Notes: generated by a model not told the origin, from the letters alone. Shown: positions 12,084 to 23,885, numbered from the stretch's first letter. The stretch: DNA of 64,000 nt from Oidiodendron maius Zn (GCA_000827325.1 KN832878.1:1426001-1490000), one strand, 5' to 3'. A program made the numbers and translations.

Positions 12084-13476
12084 TTACTCAAAGGTCTCAT
12101 ACTTCTGACCCATTTTCTCCGCCAGTGCTTTATACCTTCTCTGATACTCTCTGTTCCTCTTGGCATACTTCTCCGCCGTCTTCAACTCATCCCTTCCCAC
12201 CTGGTGCCTATGTGCACTATCAGGTCCATCGGCAATCCTCACGAACCGAGCATACGTCCACATCTCTGGCAGCTGCGTATGCTGCGTCAATCCTTGGCCG
12301 CCATACAACTGCATGCACTCATCAATGATTCTCGTTGCCATATTTGGAACCAGGATTTTGCTCTGAGCAATTGCATATCTACCAGCTTTGTTTCCATGGA
12401 TATCCATCGTGTCTGCTGCGTTTAAGACTACAAGACGAGCTTGGTCAATCTCTAGTCTCATCTGAGCAATTCGCTCAATATTGGAATCGAATTGGCCAAT
12501 GAGTTTGCCTCGGGGTGTCTTGCGGGGATCGATACATCGAACGAGAGCTAATTCGTATGCTCGTTCACACTGCCCAATGAGACGCATGCAATGATGGATT
12601 CTACCAGGTCCCAATCTTCCCTGGGCGATCTCGAAGGCTCTACCTTCTCCAAGAATGATATTTTCCAGTGGTACTCTAACATCCTCATAGATATACTCTC
12701 CGTGGCCTTCTGGAGCGTGGTCATATCCCATGATTGTGAGATTCCGAACCTGTGTGATACCTGGAGTGTTCGTAGGAACGATGACCATCGAGTGGCGAGC
12801 CCATTTGTTGGGATTATATGGATCGGAACATCCCATGAGGATGTAGAATTTGTTCTCTGAGTTCCACATACAGTTTCCAAACAGTTTCCGGCCGTTGATG
12901 ACGTATTTGTCACCTTCTTTAGTGATGCGACATCCAATCTGGGTGGCATCTGAGGAGGCGACATCTGGCTCGGTCATTGAGTAAGCTGAAGAAGCAGTTC
13001 CATCGAGTAATGGTTGTAGCCACTTCTTCTTCTGCTCTGGAGTACAATATTTCGCTAGAAGCTCGATGTTTCCAGTCTCGGGTGCATGACAGTTCATGGT
13101 CTGTTATGGTCAGCTCACTTTACCATTTTCGTTCTTGGAGACTGACCTGCTGAGCCCAATAGACTCTTCCCATAATCTCCGCACAACAAGAATATTCCAA
13201 GTTAGTAAGTCCAGGGCTCTCTTTGAAGTGGCTAGGTAGAAATAAGTTGAACAAGCCAGCAGTTTTTGCCTTTTGCCTCAACTCGTGCATTAGTGGTTGA
13301 GTGGTCCATCTCTTGCCCACCTCCGCTATCTGAGCTTTCATTATTGGCTCTGCGGGAATACATTCTGTCTCAACGAAATTGTGCACTTTTTGAATTTTCT
13401 CAATTGCGGTTGGTGAGAGTTTAGCCTTCACCCATGGTGGTATTCGGTGGAAAGCTGGACCATCCAATTGTGACAT
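12084..13476 (-). CDS. Acyl-CoA dehydrogenase, ACAD10/11-like
   Basis: FAD enzyme that makes the trans-2 double bond of an acyl-CoA in beta-oxidation. The start at 13476 (MSQLDGPAF) is the first ATG; the frame upstream opens only with TTG. Two exons, 13476 to about 13149 and about 13103 to 12084. It shows TEPDVASSDATQ (flavin and substrate contact region), GNCMWNSENKF, then ARHSMVIVPT and IMGYDHAPEGHGE, and the C-terminal QLYGGQGLTQ. These motifs mark the ACAD10/ACAD11 branch, whose members take long or hydroxylated acyl-CoAs. About 448 residues and no N-terminal kinase domain. It ends YETFE, without a peroxisomal signal. Divergent from the alpha/beta hydrolase with under 300 bp between starts. 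Confidence 0.88.
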
Positions 13477-13768
13477 GCTGTCTGTGTAGGCGTTAATTGC
13501 AGAGGTGGAAGCCAATTTAAAGGATCTATCAGCAGATTTATTTCGTCACGAAGTGCCAAGAGTCGGCAGCCATTGTCAGCTCTTTTCTTACAAGTACCGA
13601 ATTGGGCCGAGGTCACGGTTATATCTAAATGGTTAGCGGAAACATTTACCCGTGACTAAACATGCATCTCCAGGTGACAAGTATTCCCCAACATTTCTTC
13701 TAGATGCAGCACTAGATTTCAACTTCATTGTCCTCAACCATCATCTTCTCAAAGGACTGACTATCCCA
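13477..13768. promoter_or_regulatory. Compact bidirectional promoter (ACAD and hydrolase)
   Basis: Only 292 bp separate the ATG of the acyl-CoA dehydrogenase and the ATG of the hydrolase. The two genes are therefore likely co-regulated. No conserved box can be assigned with confidence. Confidence 0.45.
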
Positions 13769-14889
13769 ATGATGTTCGATTCTGAAGGCTTCGCGAAGCC
13801 ATGGTTGGATGTAATTCTATCCCCCAATTTCTGTCTCACTGACTAAGACCCCAAAGTTCGAAAAGCAAGTAGGAAAGCGCCTTCTTTTCCACGGGCCCGA
13901 CGTTGCCAACCTCTTCTCGCAAGACGAGGAACTGGGCGGCCTCCTTCTTTCAAAACTCACTTTTCCCCCTCCAGACGCATCAATAAAAACCGAAGACAAA
14001 GAAATCTCACCCGGGCTAAAAGCACGCGTCTACAGTCCTTCTAACTATGCTGGGGACAAGCCAGTCTGCGTGCACTACCATGGGGGAGGATGGGCAATGG
14101 GAAGCATTGATAGAGACGATCCTCAGGCTCGGAAGATCGCGAAAGATGTCGGAGTTATTGTGGTTTCGGTGGAGTATAGACTTGCGCCTGCCAATCCGTA
14201 TCCTGCTGGATTAGATGATTGCGTCACTGCTTACTATTGGGCATTGAAGAATGCGAAGTTGCTGAACACGACTGCGAACCAAGTAATTACTTGTGGTGGT
14301 TCAGCAGGCGGGAACTTGGCGCTTTCGACCGCATTGAAAATCATTGATCAGGGTCTTGGGGATACGCTAAAGGGTGTTGTGGCTATTGTTCCTATTACGA
14401 TTGCGCCGGAGGCTGTTCCGGAGAAGTACAAGGCGATGTATTTATCGTACGAAGAACATGCTGAGCATACCATCAACACAGCATCGGCGATGAAGGGGTT
14501 CTTCAGTACGAGCCTTCCAAGTGGATATGGACCATTAGCTGACAGCAAATAGGTGCTTATGGAGCAGATGGCAATGATCCTTACGTCTCCCCACTTTTGC
14601 ACCCCAGATTAAAAGACCTATCGCGAGTGTACATTGCTGTCGCAGGACAGGATACTCTCCGAGACGACGGCAGGCTACTGAAACTTGCACTGGATGAAGC
14701 AGGGTAAGTCCCGTTCTTCTCTGCATCAACGTTTACTGACATCTCAGTGTCATGAACCGCTATGACGAGTACAAGGGCTACCCACATTGGTTCTGGGCTT
14801 TTCCATCCGAGTATCTGGCTGAGATGTTCGCGCAATATAATAATAATGTAGCTAAAGGCTTTGAATTTATCTTTTCTAGCAGTAGCTAG
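13769..14889 (+). CDS. Alpha/beta hydrolase, hormone-sensitive-lipase type
   Basis: Serine esterase or lactonase. The start at 13769 (MMFDSEGF) follows a weak upstream in-frame Met at 13652. After the first intron (37 nt, 13817-13853), the frame runs TPKFEKQVG and on to the oxyanion-hole motif HYHGGGWAMG. The nucleophile elbow is CGGSAGGN. Two later introns split the C-terminus, near 14551 and 14705. The catalytic Asp is likely in AGQDTLRDDG and the His in YKGYPHWFW. About 325 residues, usual for the family. In a pathway with two Baeyer-Villiger enzymes the natural role is opening the lactone or ester they form; that is inference. The 37 nt intron is unusually short and its acceptor lacks a well-spaced branch site. 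Confidence 0.82.
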
Positions 14890-15354
14890 TCGTGAATCTT
14901 AATCCCTCAGTAGTATTAAACAACGGTGCAAACATGTGCGATAACACAAAATTCGAGCCTCCTGACTCGATGAAGTCCAAGTCGTAGCTTGTTTGGGGGT
15001 GGGGGTGGGGGGTGTGCTTGATCGTGCGCAGCGCCTGCAGCGGGTCAAGAATCTAAGACCCAGCCCGGACGTCAGCGTACGAACCCCGGAAACACTGCGG
15101 GGATTTGCCTCGGTTCCCGCCTTTCGTTATCCGTGAAGGACTGAACATTTGCGATGTGTGGGATTTGGGGGAAACTGTCGCGACGAGGGGTAATTGGTTA
15201 AGCAAATGTGGGCCTTGTGCTAGGGTGAGCTGGGGAGCTGTGTTAGGAGCTTGGGCTAGTTTAGTTCCTGGTCTTGCCATGGCCTTGGGATCCTGAATCT
15301 CCAAGATATCTTTATTCTTCTCTTTTCCCGATCGGATCTAAGCACCAGGAAACT
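14890..15354. other. Intergenic with G-rich tract
   Basis: Upstream of the AtuA gene. It holds a run of three G blocks (G5-T-G5-T-G6) at about 14995-15012, which could form a quadruplex or simply be a simple-sequence tract. No gene is visible. Confidence 0.35.
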
Positions 15355-17304
15355 ATGGCAGCAGCGAATGGCCTCAAAAATGGACCGGATTCCACCAATG
15401 GGTCATTCAAGCGCCCTATCCGCATCGCCGGCTCCTCAGGTGGTTTCACTGACCGCCAACGAGCAATCCACTCCCTCGCTCAATGTGATGTCGATATCAT
15501 AGTCGGGGACTGGATGAGCGAATGTACGATGTCTTGGCACGGTGCCGCGAAGTCCTCCATACTTGCAAAAGGAGACACAGAAGCTCGACCCGGCCTCTAC
15601 GACCCCAGTTTCATGGCGAACCTCACTCCTGCCTTGCCTTTGCTTGCGGAGAAAGGGATCAAGCTTGCGGTCAATGCAGGTGCAAGCGATACGGAGATGT
15701 TGGCAAGAGAGGTAGAGAGGGCGGTTAAAGAGGGGGGTTTGCAAGGACGGTTAAAAGTTGCTTGGATTCAAGGGGATGAGGTTTTAGATGTTGTGAACAA
15801 ACTTTTGAAGAAAGGGGAGAAGTTTGAGAATATTTGCTTTGGGGGGGATTTGAAAGATTGGGGGTTTGAACCTCTTGCCGCACAGTAAGTTTACCTTGAA
15901 AAGAGGGAGGGTAGTTATGAAACTAATTATAATAGATGCTATCTTGGTGGTGCTGGGATTGCTGAGGCGTTCAGGCAAGGTGCGGACATTGTTATTTGTG
16001 GAAGAGTTGCTGATGCAGCGCCGACCGTAGGTGCGGCGATGTGGTGGCATGGGTGGAATAGAGATGTGGATTTCGACCAGCTGGCTGGATCACTGATTGC
16101 CGGTCATCTGATTGAATGTTCGTCTTATGTGTGTGGGGGGTACTATTCCGGTTTCAAGGATTTGTTTAACGGATGTGAGAACATTGGCTTCCCAATCGCC
16201 GAAGTCTTTGCCGATGGGAGCTGTGCAATCATCAAGGAGCCCAATACTGGAGGAGAAATTAGTGTTGGAACGGTAACCTCACAACTCCTCTACGAAATCC
16301 AAGGGCCGCAATACTTTGGCTCAGACGTGGTTGCCGTTCTTGAAGATATCAAAATGACGCAAGAAGGAAAGGATCGAGTACTTGTTACAGGCGTGAAAGG
16401 TAAACCACCTCCAACTACGACGAAAGTAGGTATAACCGCCCACGGAGGCTACCAAGCCGAATTCCACTTCATCCTCGTAGGCCTCGACCTCGAGCAAAAA
16501 GCTGAATGGACTGAGCGACAAGTTCGCGCTTCTATGGGGGAGAATATTTCCCGCTTCTCCTGCCTCAAATTCACACTTAACGGGTCCTGTCCCTCCGACC
16601 CCCCAAACCAAGATGTAGCCACTGTTGACTTCCGCGTCTTCGCTCAGACAAAGGATAGATCATTAGTGGTGAAAGATAGTATTGAGGTGCCGGGATTCAA
16701 TCGCTGGTGTCTTGAAAATTTCTTGCAGAGTTGCCCCGGGGCAACGATCGAGAACGATATCAGGCAGAGTGCTGGTAAGGAGTTCTTTGAGTATTGGGCG
16801 GCACTTATCCCGCAAAGTGAGGTAAACCATCGGGTTCTATTACTGTGGGAGGAGAAAACGATTGAGATTCCGCCCTCGCCTAGCATGCAAACATATAGCA
16901 GGCGGCAATGGTCCTACGAAACTTCATCCCCTGTTCCGCTGTCCACTTTCGGTCCCACGACTCGCTGCCCACTCGGTTTCCGCGTCCTGGGCCGCTCCGG
17001 AGACAAAGCGTCTGATGCTAATGTTGGCTTTTTTGTAAGGCACGCCGACGAGTGGGATTGGCTACGGTCGTTCTTGACGACTGAGAAGATAAAACAGTTG
17101 TTGGGACCAGAATATAATGGAGATGAGGTTGAGAGATTTGAGATTGCGGGAGTGAGGGCTGTTCATTTCTTGCTGAGGGATCATTTAGATAGGAGCTATA
17201 ATGCGACGAGTACGTATGATGGGTTAGGCAAGAATGTTTGTGAGTATTTGCGGGCGAAGTGGGTCGATATTCCGAATAAGTTCTTGAGGAGGGGAAGGAT
17301 TTAA
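15355..17304 (+). CDS. AtuA-like protein (DUF1446, acyclic terpene utilisation family)
   Basis: Cytosolic protein of the DUF1446/AtuA family. In Pseudomonas, AtuA is encoded with the citronellol/geraniol degradation enzymes, though its biochemical step is not settled. The start at 15355 (MAAANGLKNG) is preferred over an in-frame Met at 15274. Two exons, 15355-15885 and about 15937-17304, joined as LAAQCYLGGAG. Family marks are IRIAGSSGGFTDR near the N-terminus, VGDWMSE, VNAGASD, GRVADAAPTVG, GGYYSGFKD, and LGFRVLGRSGDKASDANVGFF near the C-terminus. About 630 residues, consistent with fungal members that carry an extra C-terminal domain. No acyl-CoA carboxylase partner (AtuC/AtuF) is found in the window. 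It is the strongest clue that the cluster handles an isoprenoid or methyl-branched acid. Confidence 0.85.
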
Positions 17305-17798
17305 AATGTCGGCTTTAAGTGGTGCTTTGGAAGAATTGAAGGGGGTATTAGGCCCTCTTACTTAGGATGCGTGAGAATATCACTTTCTGTCTCCGCTCTC
17401 TTACTTTTCTATTTGCTTTCATACATCACGTACCTTCAGTGAAAATGTGGTTATTTGCCTTTTGGACAGGGCAGATGGCCGTTTGATTCGTATCTTTGAG
17501 CGACAGATCAGGTTCGGCGTTTCAATCCTCTTAATCCCACTATGTCCGTACAAGGAGATATAAATTGAAGACAACCGTGATTGCAAAGACTGTGCCAACC
17601 TATTTAGCGTTACATGGCTTTGAAAGTGATACAATACCTAACGAAGAGATCAAGAAGACTGGTGACGCGCCTAGGCGAGGATACTCGGAGAGTCCTCGGT
17701 TGGAGAAGAAAGCTTATATATGTAAGTTGACAAGAAGTTTTGCACGTGTCAATGCAATATTTTAAGCCCGTTAAGAAATTACAGTATAAATAAGGTTG
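17305..17798. other. Convergent intergenic region
   Basis: 3' space between the AtuA-like gene and the zinc alcohol dehydrogenase gene, which converge. I see no gene or repeat. Likely 3' UTRs only. Confidence 0.4.
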
Positions 17799-18901
17799 TC
17801 AAAATACAACTGCCATCCGTTTGATACTCTTCCCACGCATCATGTTATCGACCATATTTTGAACTTCTTCCAATCCAGTTCTCATTTCAACTTCAGGTTG
17901 AATATTATGCTTTGCAGTAAACTCGACTGCCTTGCTCATCCGCTGTGGAATACTCGTGCTTTCCGCTTTGATCCTGTACTTCCCAAGTGCAAGATCCATA
18001 CTCGAGATTTTCAGTGGATTATGAGGCAACCCAACCACCATCAACACTCCGCCGTTTTTAATAATCTGCGGAGCTCCAGCGTACGCGGCATCAGCATTGC
18101 TGAATACAGCTGCAGCTCTAACCCCACCTCCAGTGAGCTTCAGAAGTTCTTCGACGTAAGTCTTGTTCGCCATAGAGTTAAAAATAGCATCTGCACCTTG
18201 TAACTTGCACTGTTCAAGGATATCGTCATTTATATCAATGCCTACAACATGATATCCCATTGCCTTTGCATATTGAGTCGCCAGTTGACCAAGACCCCCA
18301 CACCCGATAACTCCCAACCAGTCTCCCGGTTTAAGCTCACACGAGTCTACCGAATGGAAGGCTGAATTGTCAGCTCCTGATTGACATTATATTATTAGTA
18401 GTCCTCACCAGTGATACCTGCGCAGAAAATTGGCGCAGCTTTCTTGATGTCGAGATTGTTGGGTAAAATGACTGCATTATGGTAGTCCACCAAGGCATAT
18501 TCTGCCAAGAATCCATCTGTCGTGAAGCCTTGAAGTAATTGTTTTCCACTCGAGCATGAGAGATTATGTATCTGACATCCCTCGCACTCAAAACAACATC
18601 CAATGATGTACAGGAACCCCACTGTATCTCCTTCCTTGAAGCCCTTTCCTACTGTACTAGGATGTAGTTTCGTTACGAAGCCGACTCCTTCATGGCCAAT
18701 TGTTACCGGGTCTGTTCGAGGAGCTTCAATAGCCATTAAATCAGAATGACAGAGTGAAGCAGAGGCCATTTTCACTAGAAATTGATTCTCTCCAGGCTCG
18801 GGGATTGGAAGCTCGTTCACCACAATTTTCTTCTGGGTCTTTTCCGAGGTGTCAGAATCACCTTCTGAAAGCCACGATGCATGTGACTTACCGGGTCCCA
18901 T
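17799..18901 (-). CDS. Zinc-dependent alcohol dehydrogenase (MDR family)
   Basis: Oxidises an alcohol to an aldehyde or ketone with NAD(P). Two exons joined as CAGITGADN across a short intron near 18376-18408. The catalytic zinc ligands are in ASLCHSDL (Cys) and GHEGVGF (His-Glu). Structural zinc cysteines lie in CCFECEGCQIHNLSC. The NAD-binding motif GVIGCGGLGQLA is at the start of exon 2. About 360 residues, normal for the family, with a short extra N-terminal tail. The C-terminus VVF is not a targeting signal. It is divergent from the aldehyde dehydrogenase, and together they could turn an alcohol into an acid for CoA activation. Confidence 0.87.
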
Positions 18902-19590
18902 TGTGCCGCTTTCATCTTTGAAGCTTGCTATGATGCCTATCGAGGTTAGAAGTACGAAATACGTGTAAAGCTGTGTTCACAAAGAGACTCCGATATGAAT
19001 TACAAAAGCACAAAGCCGAAACGACAGGTTTGTGTGCTTACAGATCCGAGCTACCCTATAACACTTATTTTACGCCACGGGTGAGCTTTAATTAGCTTTG
19101 CGCGTACGCACGACTGTCCCTTTCGTCGACGACGGAATACGGACTCTAACTTTCGGAGCCGAGGAGAGATCGGGAGGAATAGGCCAGCCGTTCGCTGTCC
19201 CCCATCGAGTTCCAGTGCCTACGAAGTCTCTGTGCCACCAAATCCCACTCAATCCCGCTTAACCTTTCCTCAAATATTTACCCCGCTTCTCCTGACTCAA
19301 ATTCCTACTAAGATGTGAAATTATGCGTCGGTAAGATCCGATTTTCTCTCAGCAAATGAACGGAATACGTTAGCCGTATCCCCATAAGCCTTGGACGCTA
19401 TGTTCGCCCTCCGGGCTTGGCATTGGCGACCAATCGCAGAGGTAACCTCGGATCGGCTTCATCAGTATGCCGTGAATCCTATGCATGATGTCACTATCGG
19501 AGCTCTGGGAAGCTCGACATTTTGAAGCTCCAAGTTCTATCGTGAAAGAATCCTTAATTCTGCCCTCTAGCATTTGACCCTGTAGCCAAG
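18902..19590. promoter_or_regulatory. Shared promoter of ADH and ALDH genes
   Basis: A 0.69 kb gap between divergent starts. It has repeated CGG triplets (for example a CGG pair with 11 bp between at about 19139-19155) and the string CGGAATAC twice, near 19132 and 19361. These could be Zn2Cys6 sites, but chance is not excluded. Confidence 0.4.
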
Positions 19591-21108
19591 ATGGTTTTCA
19601 ACTTCAGCAAATCAAACTTGCCTAAGCAACTCTTCATCAATAACGAGGTGAACATTCCATCTTTCAGCATCTGTGAGACCCGCTTACCTCCCTGGCAGTA
19701 CGTCGCGTCGAAAAATTCTAAGAAACTGGAACTCTATAATCCGAAAGATAATTCTCTCGTAGCCAACGATATCGACCTCGCAGGCGCTGAGGATGTCGAT
19801 GCTGCGATCGCTGCAGCCGAGAAAGCTTTCCCAGCATGGAAGAAGCTGAGTGCCAAAGCCCGTCGAGATATCATGTACAAGTTCGCTGCTCTTATCGAGG
19901 AACACGAAGTAGCACTTGCTGAGCTTTCGAGGATTACACTTGGTGCTCCGTACGGCTCATTTGGTAAATTCGAGACTCTCCTTTGCGCCGAGGCTTTCAG
20001 ATACAACGCAGGATGGATTGATAAATTTGCTGGAGAGTCGTTCCCGCAAGAGGATGGCTTTCTTAAGATTGTAAGGAACGAACCACTTGGTGTTACTGCA
20101 GGTATTGTACCGTGGAATGGTCCTCTTGGTACTGCTGGATTGAAGGCAGCTCCTGCTCTTGCCACTGGGAACTGCTTCATTCTTAAACCTTCTGAGAAAA
20201 CGCCTTTCGCTTCACTGGCACTGGGTCCACTTATCATCGAAGCTGGATTTCCTCCAGGAGTTTTTCAAGTCTTGTCTGGAGATGGTGTGACTGGATCTCT
20301 CATCTCGAGCCATATGCGGATTCGCAAGGTGTCTTTCACTGGCTCTATCGCAACCGGTAAACGCATCCAGGAGGCAGCGGCCAAGTCAAACCTCAAGCGG
20401 GTAACTCTCGAGCTCGGTGGTAAATCACCAGCCGTCGTATTCGACGATGCGGATCTCCAAAATGCCATCACGTGGACTGCAAATGCTCTCACAGCCAACA
20501 CTGGCCAAGTCTGTTTCGCGGCCACTCGCGTCTATGTGCAGGAAGGAATTTACGACAAATTTGTCGAAGGATATAAGAAAGCTCTTCTAGAGAAAGCTAA
20601 GACAATCGGCGATCCTGATGCCGAATCTACAGTCATGGGGCCTCTTATCGACAAAGCTCAATTCGATCGCGTGACTGGTTTTATAGAACGAGGTAAGAGC
20701 GGTCAAGGCACACTCCTCACAGGAGGTTCTCGAGTCGGTGACACAGGATTTTTCATTCAGCCTACAGTCTTTACAGATGTTGAAGCTGAGGCCGAGATTA
20801 TCACGGAAGAAATTTTCGGTCCGGTCTCGGTTCTGAACTCATTCAAGACCGAGGAAGAGATTCTCGAGAAATCGAACAACACCAACTTTGGGCTGATGGC
20901 TGGAGTTTTCACACAGGACATTAATAAGGCTTTGAGGGTGGCGAGTGAGTTTGATAGCGGAATGGTGGGGATCAATTGTGTGAGCTTAATGATGTTGTCT
21001 ACTCCTTTCGGAGGGACGAAGGAAAGTGGGCTTGGGAGAGAGTGTGGAAGAGCTGCGCTGAGGGCATTTACGGATCAAAAGACGATTATGATCAACATGA
21101 CATATTGA
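19591..21108 (+). CDS. NAD(P)-dependent aldehyde dehydrogenase
   Basis: Oxidises an aldehyde to a carboxylic acid. Open from 19591 to 21108, but 19648-19698 looks like a 51 nt intron (GTGAAC donor, GGCAG acceptor). Its length is a multiple of three and it has no stop, so it is silent in the frame. Removing it restores the family pattern LFINNE-YVASKN-LELYNPKD and gives 488 residues. Motifs: VPWNGPL, KPSEKTPF, FTGSIATG (NAD site), catalytic Glu in LELGGKSP, catalytic Cys in NTGQVCFAATRV, then EEIFGPV and PFGGTKESGLGRE. The residue before the catalytic Cys is Val, as is common in fungal enzymes. Partner of the divergent alcohol dehydrogenase. Confidence 0.9.
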   Translation: MVFNFSKSNLPKQLFINNEVNIPSFSICETRLPPWQYVASKNSKKLELYNPKDNSLVANDIDLAGAEDVDAAIAAAEKAFPAWKKLSAKARRDIMYKFAALIEEHEVALAELSRITLGAPYGSFGKFETLLCAEAFRYNAGWIDKFAGESFPQEDGFLKIVRNEPLGVTAGIVPWNGPLGTAGLKAAPALATGNCFILKPSEKTPFASLALGPLIIEAGFPPGVFQVLSGDGVTGSLISSHMRIRKVSFTGSIATGKRIQEAAAKSNLKRVTLELGGKSPAVVFDDADLQNAITWTANALTANTGQVCFAATRVYVQEGIYDKFVEGYKKALLEKAKTIGDPDAESTVMGPLIDKAQFDRVTGFIERGKSGQGTLLTGGSRVGDTGFFIQPTVFTDVEAEAEIITEEIFGPVSVLNSFKTEEEILEKSNNTNFGLMAGVFTQDINKALRVASEFDSGMVGINCVSLMMLSTPFGGTKESGLGRECGRAALRAFTDQKTIMINMTY

Positions 21109-21328
21109 CTGGGGTAATAGAATTATTCAAATATTCTTTATGGGAGAAATAAATCGTCGCATAACTGCTTAATTATCAAGCGGAATGGATAGCTCGATGG
21201 CAGAACCAAAATTTTATTCTAGATGTAAAGTTGAAATTGAGCTCGTCCTGTTCTAGCCTCTGATCATCCAAGTTCAACTACTTTAATTTCTCACGAATGC
21301 CGGGTTTTAACGGAGAAGGCAATCGTTC

Positions 21329-23060
21329 TCAGCGTTTGACAGGCACAACCTTCAAAATTAAATCAGGCTTCTCCCATGTCATGAAAGCTCTTGCTTTTCC
21401 CATTTCGTTCTCCGGATTCCAATTCGGTGCTCCATCAACGGATACTATATCGAAATTCCACAACAGCCTAGCTAGGATGATTCTCATCTCGAGATATGAG
21501 AGACTAATCTTCGTCAGAAGACGCTACTATAAAAGTTTAGGGAAACCTACTGCTTTCCAATACAGCCACGAGGACCTAGCGAGAATGGCCGAGCAGCCTT
21601 CTTTAAATCGGTATTATATGAGGGGTCGATCCATCGCTCCGGAATGAACTTGTCCGCGTCTCGGAAGTTCTTCTCGTTGTGGGACGCAGCCCAGGAGCCA
21701 ACAGATACAGCAGTCTGGCTATGTAAGTAAATTGAACTGTGGAAAGGATATAATTGTAAACTTACACCGCCTGGAACCCAATACCCATCAACTGTATCCC
21801 CACCCTTCGGTACCGTTCTCAACAACCCTGTCGGAACCGGCGGATGAATCCTCAACCCCTCCTCAATAACCGCATTCAAATAAACCATCTCGCTCAGCCT
21901 TTCGTGCCTAATGTCCTCTTCCTTCTTAAACTCCGCTCTAATCTCCTTACATAACTTCTCATACTTATCCTTATTATATATCAGCCTCGCCAATATCCCA
22001 CTCAAAGCATTCGCCGTCGTCTCGCTCCCAGCTACAATAAACAGCGCACTATTAACGATAATTTCGCCCTGCTTCAGATCGTACTTCTCTCTCTGCTTCA
22101 AGATGTACCAGATAAAATCCTTATGTTCAGTCTTCTCATCCTGCAATCTCCGCATTACTTTCTCCGTACTAAACTTCAAGTGATTCTTTCGGCGCTCTCG
22201 AATCTCTCGGGGTATGCACCAGAGCAGAAATTTCTGGAACGTGGAACCGGCTGTGGCTAATCGGCGAGTCGCTTGCTCGATGGCTCCGGCCTTGACAGCC
22301 TCAAAGATGAGCGATACCCAAAAGTGGAACTCGCCGGAGTCGAGACAACCGAAAGGTTCACCGAATGCGAGATCGCCAATGATGTCGAACGTGGTAAAGT
22401 TGAGCCAGTTGACCATGTTGAAGGATTCACCATTAGTGGAGAGGCGCCTCATGTGTGTGATGAGTTGCGTGACATAGCCTTGAATTATGTCTTCTTGCTC
22501 GAGGAGCGCTTTCTGGGAGAAGGAGTGGGCAAGAGCGCGGCGTTGGCGTGCGTGGTTGGCGTCATCGGCCATGGTTAAGGTCGTGACTCCAACCACAGGC
22601 TCAACAGACCCTACATGAACGGGGTCCTTGTGAAAATTGGGATGCCCTGGGCGGTGTCCATAGACATCTTCCCATGCTTGGACAGAGTTGAAATGCAGTT
22701 CCGTTGGGGAAACTCGCACAACGGGCCCATATTTATCGTGAAGAAGCTTGTTTTCGAAGGCAATACGACCTTTGAGAAGAGCCACAATGCCGGGAATAGG
22801 AGAGATGGCGTTAAGTTTTGGGCCGGGGAACTTGGCTAATGGGTCGAAGGTGAGGCGGTAGATGGCCTAGGAGATCAGCCACCGATATCCGAGATTGAGT
22901 GAAGATTAACTTACATGTCCAGTTGCATATATGATTCCCTTCAAACACTATTAATATGCAAACATTTTTCATCAATCTATTTATTACGTACCGAGGCGAT
23001 AGAGAGCGAAAGGAAGAAGTAAATAGCCCCTAAAAGGGACCTTGATAAGGCTTCGTCCAT
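21329..23060 (-). CDS. Cytochrome P450 monooxygenase
   Basis: Membrane-anchored haem enzyme that hydroxylates an unactivated carbon. The start at 23060 opens with MDEALSRSLL, followed by a hydrophobic anchor. At least four exons; a coding piece with KGRIAFENKLL runs from near 22860, and the last exon lies near 21543-21329 and ends VVPVKR. I-helix motif AGSETTANAL, ExxR in EEGLRIHP, a PERW in FIPERWIDP, and the haem-Cys loop FSLGPRGCIGK are intact. The haem loop is split from the final helix by an intron. About 500 residues. Similar in style to the trichothecene and aromatic-prenyl CYPs of fungal clusters, but I cannot assign a CYP family. Likely the entry step of the pathway. Confidence 0.87.
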
Positions 23061-23885
23061 TTTGGATGTAATTTTTGAGTATTATTCAAACCCGAATAAA
23101 CTATTTCTTGAAGTTCACGAGTTCAAAGACAATGTCCACGTGTAGTTATGCTTACATTTCTGGAAACTGAGCAGTGATTACCAGTGCCTCGGTCTCTAGC
23201 GGAAGATGCTCCTAGTTCAGCACTAGTGGTACACGGGCTTCAGACTTATCAGGGTCGCCGGAAAACGGTACCCAGGTTCTTGGCACCACATATCATACCC
23301 CGCATTGCCCCCACCATTTTGGGATTCAAGAGCTCCATCTGGACTAGGACTTCGAGATAGGAGAGAAACCCGGCCAATCCGCGGCTGGGAATGGATATCA
23401 GGAACGAGCGGCATTTATGAATACGGCGTCAAAGTCAAGTCACTATGCTAGACAGGACTGACTTAATTCGTAGGCAACCAGTCTCGCATACAAGTTGCCC
23501 GGCAACCATACTACGCTGTAAATTTAGTGGTCTACGGGCTTGCAAGTCCTAGATTTACAGCGCGTAGAGCCTGTAGTGGTCACTAAAACTCTTCGTGAAT
23601 GCGCTATAACCGTTATTGTGCCGGAAGCCAGCAAGATTGTCCCCCCTCCTTTCTGGCGTAGTGCCATGACTTCTGGCCCTGTGCATCGTATGCTAATTTA
23701 TATATTAAGTTGTTCTGACCTACTTCGGACGTTGGGAGGGTCCGGAGCATGTTACTGAACTGGAACTGAGAGGTACCTAGCAATTGGCAACTGATTTAGA
23801 CAAATTTGGAGCACAATAAAGGTTGCGAATATGATGAAAGAAGATTTGAATCGATGTTGTATTATATAAATGTCTTCGCAGTGGC
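23061..23885. other. Intergenic with a hairpin repeat
   Basis: No gene is visible. An inverted repeat lies at 23511-23567: arms of about 17-19 bp, mirrored with one 2 bp gap and one mismatch, around a 21 bp loop. Its origin is unclear. Confidence 0.4.
23511..23567. repeat. Inverted repeat (hairpin)
   Basis: The left arm at 23511-23527 and the right arm at 23549-23567 are reverse complements apart from a 2 bp insertion (CG) and one change. It could be the remnant of a small TIR element or a structured 3' signal. No target duplication was recognised. Confidence 0.5.
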
